From JAUMBM01 sp964441755 (GTDB lineage Bacteria; Bacteroidota; Bacteroidia; Chitinophagales; Saprospiraceae): a stretch of 13,814 bases of DNA. Within the stretch, counting starts at the first letter, position 1. Each line of letters opens with the position of its first letter. Where the stretch lies: positions 1 to 13,814 of the forward strand of contig CAYTVG010000041.1 in the NCBI GenBank assembly GCA_964441755.1, written 5' to 3'. This document shows positions 6,065 through 13,814 of this stretch, piece by piece. The notes under the pieces were generated by a model. The model was not told where the DNA came from and ran no database searches. It saw only the letters and a list, made by a program, of their open reading frames with translations. A program made the translations under genes and the position numbers.

Positions 6065-9000
6065 ATGAATACAATAATTTACCGCTGCATAGCCATACAG
6101 CTATTGCTGGTTTCTTTGCTGACAACTGCTCTCGCACAAACTGCCACCAACTGCGATCCGACTGCCAACCAGCCGATTACCGGTGGCGAACTACTGATCA
6201 ACTATGGCAGTGCAACCAACGTGGTGTCTTTCCGCAACCGGTCGAGTTATACGATTGCACAGCCGCTGGTCGGCTATCAGTATGCACAGCCCTACAGTTC
6301 TCAGGACGGCTTCTGGGCTCGTTTTTTGATGCCGCCACAGGCGCCGGCGGTGGTGGTGAGCCAGGGGGATTTTCCCGATCGGGTACTCATCCGCTGGGCA
6401 CTCGATCCCCTGAGTTCGGAAGCCAAAGAAGGCTATGTCGTACTGCGCGACGGAGCTTTTCTGGCACAAGTGGGTCAGGATATCACGCAGTTTGTAGATT
6501 TCAATGTGCAGGCTGGGGAATTTTACGAGTACAGTGTCTATGGCCGCAACCAGTTTGGTAGTGGCGTACAGGGCCGGGCCGTCGGTTTCGTCAATCCCAA
6601 CGGCATCGTGACCGGCAAGCTGGAAACGTTTAGCGGCAACCCGGTAATCGGAGCTGTCGTCAAACTTACCCCAACGATTGGGCGCTCGCTGCACTTTGAC
6701 GGTGTCAGCGACTATCTGTGCGTAACCCACCTGCCGGTAGTACCGACCAATATGTGGACAGTCTCGGCCTGGGTCAAAATAGACGATGGCTACAACCGCG
6801 ACGGTATCATTGACCTGGGGAGCGACCTGAATAAAAATTTCTGGCTGCACACAACACCTGCCGGCAGCGGTAAGGGGGTCATCGCCGGGGTGGGCAACGG
6901 CAGCGCTGCTACAACGCTGACACATGTATTTACCGACGACCCCAACGGCTGGCACCAGGTGACAGCTGTGTACAACGGTATTTCACTGCTGCTGTACATC
7001 GACGGGAGCTATGTGTCGTCCATCAAGGCGTCTATCGCCAATGAAGATGCGCTGTTTACCATTGGCAGCCGCCGCAACCAGACGGGCTTTTTCCATGGCC
7101 GCATCGACGATGTACGCCTGTTCAATGCCCCCCTGACCAGTACCCAGATTTTCCTGACGCGCGACCTGACGGTCTCTAAGTCCACGGCCAACCTGGTAGC
7201 GTACTGGAAATTCGACGAAGGACTGGGTGTCAAAGCATTCGATATTTCCGACAACGATATGCACGCCTTCATCAATGGCGCCGGCTTTAGCTCGGATGCT
7301 GCGCCGGTCACCAACGCGGGCTTTACCGATAGCGGGGGCTTCTACACCATTGAGGGAGTCAATTACAGCCAGGCACAGACGTTTACGGCTACGCCGGTCA
7401 AAAATTTCTACTCGCGCTATGCGCTGGAGTTCAATGCAGCTTATTCATCCTACGCTACGCTGACAGATTTTGATCTGCCGGATACAGCCACGGTGGAGAT
7501 CAACCTGCATCCTTTCGATCTGCAGTCGCGGCAGGTGGTGCTGTCAAAAGGTGATGACGACTTTGTGTTCGGCATAGAGAATAACAACTTTTTCCTAACC
7601 ATCAAGGGCGAGACGCAGGTGGTAGGGCCTGCAACGACGGCTTACCAGCATCTGTCCTTTACGCTGGATGCGTATACAGGTCAGGTGGTCTACTACAAAG
7701 ACGGAGAACTGCAAAATACGCTTTCCTACAGCGATCTGGGCGGTGAGTGGACAGGCGATGTATGGCAACTGGGGGCTGCAGGCAGCCCCGCAGCCGATTT
7801 TTACACAGGGCTGCTGGATGAGGTGGCCTTCTACCACAGCCTGCTGAGCGTGGCCAACATACAGCTCAACGCTTCGCCTTTTGGCAGCGGGGGGACCGAT
7901 GTGGCCAATCCTTATCTGCTCAGTTATTTTTCACTCGACGAAGGCGAGGGTACGGAACTGATCGACTACGGACCGCTCATGAGCGGCATCGGTACAGTCT
8001 ATGATGCACCTTTTTCCATCATCACCTACCGGCAGGAGGCTACACCCAACCTGTTTCAGCCCAGCCAGCGTATCATCAACGTCAATGAGAGTTCTACCGC
8101 AGCATCCGGCATTGACTTCGTCAACCAGTCAACGGTGACGATCTCAGGGGTGGTGCGCTTTGAAAACACCTTCTGCTATCAGGAAGGGGTAGAGCTGCTG
8201 GTCAACGGAGCACCCTACTTTCCGCCGGTCTTCACGGATGCCAACGGTCGCTTTGTGGCCGACTTCGAGCCGGGGGTTACAGTGACGCTCACGCCCCGCT
8301 ACAGCGACCACGTATTTAGTCCGGGCTTTTTCCAGGTGCGACGCCTCAACCGGCCGGTGGCCGGGGTGCTTTTCCAAAATCAGGTCAAGCGCGAGGTGAG
8401 TGGCCAACTGGCCGGGGGGCATTGTCGCCTGTCGGTCATCCCCGACGGGTCGGTCGTAAAAGTGAAAGCACAGGCGCTCAATGATTGCTACTACCAGGAG
8501 CTGACGCTGGACAATCCCGATGGTAAATTCCTCTTCCGGAATCTTCCGCCCATACCGATGGCTATCAGCGTCATAGAGCACTCCAATAACATTATCTATG
8601 ACTACTTCCAGGTACAGGGAGGTAAGGAAACGGACCTGCGCCTGATCGAAAAGGATACCATCGACTTCATCTACATCGCGCCGCCCAATGTGCTGATCCA
8701 GCCGTTTGAAGAAAATGGCTGTGCGGGCAGCGGACTGAAGATGATCGAACAGTCGGGACCGGACAACGGCAACCGAAAATACAAAACGAATGTACAGGTA
8801 TACGAACGCTACGATGGCGGCGATTGCTTCCTCGACAGCTTCCGGCTTACCATCAACAATGAAATAGCAGACCTGCCCGGCTATACCGTCGATTCGGATA
8901 CGGCTGTCTATACCATCGAATACTGGGCCGGTCCGCCCAATATTACCGGTACGTATGAAAAATTCCTGCAGGTAACCGCAGAAGTCAACGGATCACAGGC

Positions 9001-12000
9001 AACCAGCGTCGAACGGGTGGTCGTACTGGGCGAGCGTTCGCGGGAGGCAACTTTTACAACGGCTACACCAGCCATGCCGCTCATCATCCTGCGCGACCCG
9101 CCGGGCGATGGTTCTTCTGCTACCCTGGCACAAGGATCTACCTATTGCCACGCCTGGTCCAATGCAGCTATTGCCAGCACAACCGCGTCAGCCGGTATCA
9201 ACATTGACTTGGGTACCAAGGTCACAACTTATGCCGGTTCTCCTTTCGGAGGGGTCATTACGGAGACAGAGGCCATCGTGGATCTCGACATCACGGCCTC
9301 TGCGACAGCTGGCTTTGCTTATACCAACTCCGCCGAGGTCTGTGTCACCAACGATGTGGCCTACAGCACCTCTTCGGGCGATATAATTGTTGGAGAGGAT
9401 GCCGACCTCTATGTGGGTGCTGCCGTCAATTTTGAATTCAGCTCAACAGATGTACTGGGTTTCGATCCGGACTCATGCGCCTTTACCCTGGGCAGCAATC
9501 TGCGGGTATGGCCGGACGGCTTTGGTACAAAGTATGTCTACAGTCAGTACCAGATCATTAAAGATGTTATACCTTCCCTGGAATTGATCGGAGACACCGT
9601 CTCTGCCAATACCTGGCGGCGCATCATCGACTACAACAAGCGCCTGAAGGAGCGGGCTGCTTTTAAGGAAAATATCTCTTTCGATGCACTGGCCAGCTAT
9701 ACACAGACACAGGCGACCAGTGAATCTAATTCCGAAGAGTTTGTGGCTGAAGTCTCTATTACTGCCGGGCTGGCTACAGCTATTGGTCTCGAAGTGCTTG
9801 GCGTTGGTACAACCGCGACTTTCAGCATCGAAATTAGCGGTGGATACCAGCATACAGAGAATTTTACCAACCAAACCTCGCGCTCGGTAGGATTTACCCT
9901 GGCCGATGATGATCTCGGGGATAACTTTACGGTCGATATCCTCGATGATCCTGTCTTTGGTACGCCGGTGTTCAGGTTGCGGAGCGGGGAGTCTTCCTGT
10001 CCGCACGAGCCCAATACGCGGCCGCGCGAAGGGGTCACCCTGACGGTTGATCAGCTGGTGAATGTCAACGTGCCGGAAAATGATCCGGCAGTCTTCAACT
10101 TTACCATAGGCAATACAAGCCAAACAGACGAATGGCGCTATTACACGCTCGAGCTCTGGCGAGAGACCAACCCACTGGGCGCTGAAGTACGCGTGCAGGG
10201 AACCTCAAGTTCCAGCGGCAATTTCCTGGTCGAACCAGGGGGGGTGCAGAATGTAGTTGTTACGGTCGAACGCGGCCCTGAGGCTTATGATTATGAAAAT
10301 CTGCTGATCTATGCCACGTCTGCCTGTGAAGGGGCGCGCTACGATGCACTCAACGAGGGTAACTTCCCGCCCGAGCCTTTCTTCGAGGGCATGGAAATTT
10401 CTGCCTTCTTCCTCGAGCCCTGCAGCCCGATCGATATCGGCTTCCCGCTGCAGGACTGGGTGGTGACGCCGGATGACGGCAATATCCTCTTCATTACCCT
10501 GAACGAGTATATCTATGACGATCCGGATCTGGATATCGTACGGGTGCAGTATCGCCGCACGGGCGGTGACGGCTCCTGGATCAACATCGCGGAGCTGCCG
10601 GCAGCGGAGTTTGCCAACTCACCGGTCTTCAAGATCGTGCAGTGGGATATGTCAGACCTTGTCGATGGCGCCTACGAAATTCGCGCTGTCTCCCAGTGTT
10701 TCGACGTGTCGCTCAACCCGGGCATCTCTCCCGTTATCAAAGGCCGCAAGGAGACCCAGCCGCCGCAGTTGTTCGGCACACCGCAGCCGGGTGACGGGGT
10801 ACTCAACCCGGGCGATGAGATCTCTGTCACCTTCTCCAAGCGCGTCCGCTGCGACCGGATTTTTCCGGCCGACGGCATCGGTACCAACGTCAATATCAAC
10901 AGCCTGGCGCTGCAGGATATGAGCTTCGGAGGCATACTGATAGACGCTACCATCAGTTGCAACAATGATAAGATTGTCATTGTACCCAATATCCCCAACC
11001 AGTTTATTGAAAACCATACCTTGCGCGCAACGGTTGCAGGTATCGAAGACCTGTACGGCAATGCCATACCGGAGCCGATTGCCTGGGAGTTCCTCGTCAA
11101 CCGCAACAACCTGTTTTGGGAAGAGGGGCGTATTGACGAGTTTGTGTTCGAAGGGAGTACGCTGACCGTTACCAGGAAGATCCGCAACCAGGGAGGCTCT
11201 GTTACCAGCTTCAATATCGTAGATATTCCGGCCTGGATGGAGGTCTTCCCCACCAATGGTAATGTGATTCCGGGTGATTTTGCGCAGATTACCTTCCGCT
11301 TCCCGGCTGATATCGTAGGTGGCCTTTACAACACCACCTTGCAGATGATCACGCCCCAGGGCCCTGAGCCGCTTCAGGTTGACCTGCGGGTAGCTTGCCC
11401 GGATCCTGCCTGGACAGTGAATGCGCAGGCTTACAGCTATACCATGAACATGACAGTGCAGCTAAACATCGAAGGCGAACTGTCAAGCGACCGCCTGGAC
11501 CTGATCGGGGCTTTCGTGGGCGATGAGCTTCGGGGCGCAGCTTATGTACAGTACGTCCGTGAGCTCGACCGCTACCTCGCCTATATGACGATCTACAGCA
11601 ACGAGGTGTCGGGCGAGACAGTTAATTTCCGTATCTGGGATGCTTCAACCTGCTTACTCTATGGACATACACTGGAGAGCTTTCCTTTCGAGACCAATGA
11701 CCTGATCGGCTCGCCCCTGGTGCCGCAGGTAATTCATACCAACAACCTGGTGCGGGTAGCCATTCCTATCTACTGGGGCTGGAACTGGATATCCTACAAT
11801 GTCAACCTGCCGGATCCGTCGATTAATACAGCCCTGGCGAGTCTGACAGTACCACAGGGGGCTACCATCAAGGGGCAGACGGCCTTCAGCCAGTACTTCA
11901 ACGCCGGCAATCTGTGGGCGGGTTCACTGGAAAATCTGTCGCACCTGACCATGTACCAATACCGCTCCAATGGCCTTGATTCCATTGTGCTGCTGGGCAA

Positions 12001-12943
12001 CCCGGTCAACCTCGGGACGACAACCATCCCGATTGTACAGGGCTGGAACTGGATCAGTTACCTGCCGCAGCAGGGGATGACGATTGACAGTGCGCTGCAG
12101 TCACTCGTACCGCTCAATGGCGATATTATTAAGAGCCAGACAACCTTCGCGCAGTATGTAGCAGGTGTTGGCTGGCTGGGCAACATGAGCTTCATGCGCC
12201 CGACCCAGGGCTACCTGCTTCGGCTGAGCAATCCGGGTACGCTGCAGTATCCGCCGCGCCGCCTGTGGGATGAGGAGGCTGTCGAATTCCGCTCCGCTGC
12301 CGACCCCGAGCTCATGAGCCTGAGCGAGCACTGGATCGTAAATCCGACCGAGTACGAGCACACCATGAACGTGATTGCGCTGGTGCACAACAGCGATGCC
12401 GAGAACATCCTGTCCTCCGATACAGAAGTAGCCGCCTTCATGGAAGGCCAGGTACGCGGTGCTGCCAAGCCGGTCTACATCGAAGCACTCGACGCCTGGC
12501 TGCTGTTCCTGACGGTCTACAGCAACGACGAGGGCGATATGCTGAGCTTCCGGCTGTACGATGAGTCAGCGGGTGCTGAGTATGCGCTCAACGGCCAGCA
12601 GGTGTTCATCGCCAACCGCATCGCAGGCAGCATCGATCAGCCGGTGGTGCTGACGCTGGGTGATGTGACGGAGGTGAGCGAGCCGGGCATAGCTGCCGGA
12701 CTTCGCGTCTTCCCCAACCCGGCCCGCGAGCGCGTGTTTGTGCGCTTTGAAGCTGCTCAGGCAGAAGAAGTGCTTGTGCGCGTAACGGATGCCCTTGGTC
12801 GCCAGGTGGCACAGATGAAGCATGCTGCACATGCGGGTGAAAACACGCTTGAGTGGGCACCGGCAGGGCTTGCGCGCGGCCTGTATACGCTGAGCCTGCA
12901 CAGTGGGGCAGGTGTGCAGACAGTACGGGTTGAGTTCCAGTAA
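6065..12943 (+). CDS. giant modular T9SS-exported surface protein with LamG, FN3-like and Big_5 domains
   Basis: 2292 residues, clearly secreted: the signal peptide ends LLTTALA before Gln, and the C-terminus is a T9SS type A sorting domain (about 2212-2292: GLRVFPNPARERVFVRF, DALGRQV, GLARGLYTLSL, VRVEF), normally removed after outer-membrane export. In order: FN3-like (about 93-178); LamG/concanavalin-like 1 (206-392, with YWKFDEG); LamG-like 2 (452-645, with YFSLDEGEG); carboxypeptidase-regulatory-like beta modules (688-760, 776-840); an unassigned region (about 890-1325) containing ILRDPPGDGSS and RLRSGESSCPHEPNT; Big_5 Ig-like (1562-1680); module A (1780-1892); two GWNWISY modules (1905 and 1993); a second module A (2088-2197); then the sorting domain. 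LamG folds suggest glycan or protein binding, so an adhesin or surface matrix role is inferred. ATG 6065 is chosen over an ATG at 5993 inside the previous gene because it gives the signal peptide. I see no catalytic motif. Confidence 0.93.
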   Translation: MNTIIYRCIAIQLLLVSLLTTALAQTATNCDPTANQPITGGELLINYGSATNVVSFRNRSSYTIAQPLVGYQYAQPYSSQDGFWARFLMPPQAPAVVVSQGDFPDRVLIRWALDPLSSEAKEGYVVLRDGAFLAQVGQDITQFVDFNVQAGEFYEYSVYGRNQFGSGVQGRAVGFVNPNGIVTGKLETFSGNPVIGAVVKLTPTIGRSLHFDGVSDYLCVTHLPVVPTNMWTVSAWVKIDDGYNRDGIIDLGSDLNKNFWLHTTPAGSGKGVIAGVGNGSAATTLTHVFTDDPNGWHQVTAVYNGISLLLYIDGSYVSSIKASIANEDALFTIGSRRNQTGFFHGRIDDVRLFNAPLTSTQIFLTRDLTVSKSTANLVAYWKFDEGLGVKAFDISDNDMHAFINGAGFSSDAAPVTNAGFTDSGGFYTIEGVNYSQAQTFTATPVKNFYSRYALEFNAAYSSYATLTDFDLPDTATVEINLHPFDLQSRQVVLSKGDDDFVFGIENNNFFLTIKGETQVVGPATTAYQHLSFTLDAYTGQVVYYKDGELQNTLSYSDLGGEWTGDVWQLGAAGSPAADFYTGLLDEVAFYHSLLSVANIQLNASPFGSGGTDVANPYLLSYFSLDEGEGTELIDYGPLMSGIGTVYDAPFSIITYRQEATPNLFQPSQRIINVNESSTAASGIDFVNQSTVTISGVVRFENTFCYQEGVELLVNGAPYFPPVFTDANGRFVADFEPGVTVTLTPRYSDHVFSPGFFQVRRLNRPVAGVLFQNQVKREVSGQLAGGHCRLSVIPDGSVVKVKAQALNDCYYQELTLDNPDGKFLFRNLPPIPMAISVIEHSNNIIYDYFQVQGGKETDLRLIEKDTIDFIYIAPPNVLIQPFEENGCAGSGLKMIEQSGPDNGNRKYKTNVQVYERYDGGDCFLDSFRLTINNEIADLPGYTVDSDTAVYTIEYWAGPPNITGTYEKFLQVTAEVNGSQATSVERVVVLGERSREATFTTATPAMPLIILRDPPGDGSSATLAQGSTYCHAWSNAAIASTTASAGINIDLGTKVTTYAGSPFGGVITETEAIVDLDITASATAGFAYTNSAEVCVTNDVAYSTSSGDIIVGEDADLYVGAAVNFEFSSTDVLGFDPDSCAFTLGSNLRVWPDGFGTKYVYSQYQIIKDVIPSLELIGDTVSANTWRRIIDYNKRLKERAAFKENISFDALASYTQTQATSESNSEEFVAEVSITAGLATAIGLEVLGVGTTATFSIEISGGYQHTENFTNQTSRSVGFTLADDDLGDNFTVDILDDPVFGTPVFRLRSGESSCPHEPNTRPREGVTLTVDQLVNVNVPENDPAVFNFTIGNTSQTDEWRYYTLELWRETNPLGAEVRVQGTSSSSGNFLVEPGGVQNVVVTVERGPEAYDYENLLIYATSACEGARYDALNEGNFPPEPFFEGMEISAFFLEPCSPIDIGFPLQDWVVTPDDGNILFITLNEYIYDDPDLDIVRVQYRRTGGDGSWINIAELPAAEFANSPVFKIVQWDMSDLVDGAYEIRAVSQCFDVSLNPGISPVIKGRKETQPPQLFGTPQPGDGVLNPGDEISVTFSKRVRCDRIFPADGIGTNVNINSLALQDMSFGGILIDATISCNNDKIVIVPNIPNQFIENHTLRATVAGIEDLYGNAIPEPIAWEFLVNRNNLFWEEGRIDEFVFEGSTLTVTRKIRNQGGSVTSFNIVDIPAWMEVFPTNGNVIPGDFAQITFRFPADIVGGLYNTTLQMITPQGPEPLQVDLRVACPDPAWTVNAQAYSYTMNMTVQLNIEGELSSDRLDLIGAFVGDELRGAAYVQYVRELDRYLAYMTIYSNEVSGETVNFRIWDASTCLLYGHTLESFPFETNDLIGSPLVPQVIHTNNLVRVAIPIYWGWNWISYNVNLPDPSINTALASLTVPQGATIKGQTAFSQYFNAGNLWAGSLENLSHLTMYQYRSNGLDSIVLLGNPVNLGTTTIPIVQGWNWISYLPQQGMTIDSALQSLVPLNGDIIKSQTTFAQYVAGVGWLGNMSFMRPTQGYLLRLSNPGTLQYPPRRLWDEEAVEFRSAADPELMSLSEHWIVNPTEYEHTMNVIALVHNSDAENILSSDTEVAAFMEGQVRGAAKPVYIEALDAWLLFLTVYSNDEGDMLSFRLYDESAGAEYALNGQQVFIANRIAGSIDQPVVLTLGDVTEVSEPGIAAGLRVFPNPARERVFVRFEAAQAEEVLVRVTDALGRQVAQMKHAAHAGENTLEWAPAGLARGLYTLSLHSGAGVQTVRVEFQ

Positions 12944-12967
12944 AAGCCCATTAGCGCATAGGGCTAC

Positions 12968-13010
12968 GCTCATGTTTATCGGCGAGCTTCGCTCGCCGAT
13001 AAACATGAGC
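12968..13010. repeat. perfect 20-bp hairpin 1 of a three-hairpin array
   Basis: Positions 12968-12987 (GCTCATG...GGCGAGC) pair without mismatch with 12991-13010 across the 3-nt loop TTC. It begins 24 bp after the giant gene's stop. A smaller stem AGCCC/GGGCT (12945-12949, 12961-12965) precedes it. Confidence 0.9.
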
Positions 13011-13055
13011 ACCCCCACATCATGCCCGCCAGCGGCGGGCATGATGTGGGGGTGC
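13009..13055. repeat. perfect 22-bp hairpin 2 of the array
   Basis: Positions 13009-13030 (GCACCCCCAC...GCCCGCC) pair without mismatch with 13034-13055 across the 3-nt loop AGC. Its outer GC dinucleotides are shared with hairpins 1 and 3, so the three palindromes abut exactly. Confidence 0.9.
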
Positions 13056-13100
13056 ATTAGCTTGTTTTTGGCGGCTCAGGCCGCCAAAACAAACTAATGC
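13054..13100 (+). terminator. 21-bp hairpin 3 of the array, candidate terminator
   Basis: Arm 13054-13075 (GCATTAG...GGCGGC) pairs with 13080-13100 across loop TCAG with one mismatch and one bulged T. The 5' arm holds a TTTTT tract and the 3' arm AAAA, so this could end transcription on the minus strand better than on the plus strand. It lies 25 bp before the next start codon. Termination is inference; the palindrome itself is certain. Confidence 0.6.
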
Positions 13101-13125
13101 CCCTGTACAATCAAAATAAACGACA

Positions 13126-13814
13126 ATGAAGCATGTCAAAAATATGATAACCGCCATAGCGGCAACCCTGCTGCTATGGCTCTCCCCGCGCTTTGCGTCC
13201 GGGCAGGAGACCTGCCACACCGCTGCCGCCTCGGCGGCGGTATACGACAACGGCTGGCAGCCGGGCGACGCTGCCGGCCCGGGCTTCGGCAGCTGGCAGC
13301 TGGCGACCTCGGGCTCGGCCAGCTACGGCCTCGGCAGCTCGACGACCAACGGCAACGGGGACAGCAACGGCGACGGGGACATCGACACGGGCGGTCGCTC
13401 GTGGCGACTGTCGGCGGCCAACGGCGGGGGCGTCAACGCCACGCTGAGCGTGACGCCGGGCCTGGGCACGGGCAGCCGGCTGCGGGCGCTGCTGGACCAC
13501 GGGACGATGAGCGGCAGCAGCACGGTGGGCTACAGCCTGCGCAACGCGCAGGGACAGGAGGTGCTGCGCATCTTCTACGAAGGGGCCAACTTCCGCTACC
13601 TGGTGCAGGATGCGCAGGGCAACCGGCAGACGGGGCTGACCTACTCGGATGAGGGGCTTTCGTTTGAACTGACGATCGGAGCCAATGACAGCTACAGCCT
13701 GGAGCTGGTACAGCTGGTCGGCCGCACGGCCAACATCAGCGGCCAGCTGAAGAATGTGGCTACGGGCCTGCGGATGGTGGAGCAGCTGCAGCTGTACGCC
13801 TACCACGGGCAGGC
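13126..13814 (+). CDS. secreted protein, 5' part only (runs off the window)
   Basis: The frame is open from ATG 13126 to the last base (229 codons, no stop), so only the N-terminal part is seen. Residues 1-26 form a Sec signal peptide (hydrophobic MITAIAATLLLWLSP, cleavage after ASG before Gln27), as in the two genes upstream. The mature part is beta-rich: YDNGWQPGD with GFGSWQLA (40-60), an Asp/Asn/Gly loop (74-90) of the DxNxDGDxD type that could bind calcium, IDTGGRSWRLSA (86-97), then LRALLDHG, VGYSLRNAQGQEVLRIFY and a later ANISGQL segment. I do not recognise a named family with certainty; the pattern resembles jelly-roll or carbohydrate-binding-like modules of secreted Bacteroidota proteins. 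The start is preceded by an A-rich tract (CAAAATAAACGACA). GC content is very high, with G/C at nearly all third positions, supporting coding in this frame rather than the competing frames. A C-terminal sorting domain beyond the window is plausible but unseen. Confidence 0.85.
   Translation, partial: MKHVKNMITAIAATLLLWLSPRFASGQETCHTAAASAAVYDNGWQPGDAAGPGFGSWQLATSGSASYGLGSSTTNGNGDSNGDGDIDTGGRSWRLSAANGGGVNATLSVTPGLGTGSRLRALLDHGTMSGSSTVGYSLRNAQGQEVLRIFYEGANFRYLVQDAQGNRQTGLTYSDEGLSFELTIGANDSYSLELVQLVGRTANISGQLKNVATGLRMVEQLQLYAYHGQ

Noticed and set aside
13174..13806. Minus-strand 210-residue frame and two plus-strand frames near the window end
   Set aside because: They are low-complexity products of very GC-rich DNA; the frame starting at 13126 has a signal peptide and a normal residue mix.

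Overview
The window reads as a piece of a Bacteroidota chromosome, most likely one of the GC-rich marine or sludge lineages such as Saprospiria (the class is inference). The support is as follows. Three secreted proteins carry Sec signal peptides that would be cut just before Gln (the 'Q-rule' of this phylum). A very large protein ends in a type IX secretion (T9SS) type A sorting domain. Promoter-like sequences match the Bacteroidota -7 box TAnnTTTG, and starts are preceded by A-rich tracts rather than Shine-Dalgarno sites. All convincing genes are on the + strand.

Layout. 1-583 is non-coding and packed with GC-rich tandem repeats and palindromes. 648-2513 is a U32-family protein of the RlhA type (rRNA/tRNA hydroxylation family). 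2650-3567 (DUF1295 membrane protein) and 3579-4013 (hotdog acyl-CoA thioesterase) form a tight pair. 4014-5105 is a long gap made of repeat families (two copies of a 73-bp palindromic element, and about 2.5 copies of a 50-bp unit with the core GCCCCGTTAGGGGC), then an AT-rich stretch with a promoter-like site, then about 200 bp of consecutive inverted repeats. 5106-6017 encodes a secreted protein with a phage tail-collar-like C-terminal half. 6065-12943 encodes a 2292-residue modular T9SS-exported surface protein (FN3-like, two LamG-like domains, Ig-like Big_5, duplicated C-terminal modules, sorting domain). 12968-13100 is three long hairpins placed end to end. 13126 to the window end is the 5' part of another secreted protein with no stop inside the window.

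How it fits together. The left half is housekeeping (RNA modification, lipid/acyl metabolism). The right half is a surface locus: a collar-type secreted protein, a giant adhesin-like protein and a third secreted protein, all in one direction and separated by hairpin-forming spacers. The most unusual items are the triple perfect hairpin array at 12968-13100, the structured leader-like region at 4861-5060, the two-copy palindromic element whose differences preserve its inner palindrome, and the uncharacterised middle of the giant protein. No tRNA, rRNA, CRISPR array, transposase, integrase or reverse transcriptase was seen.
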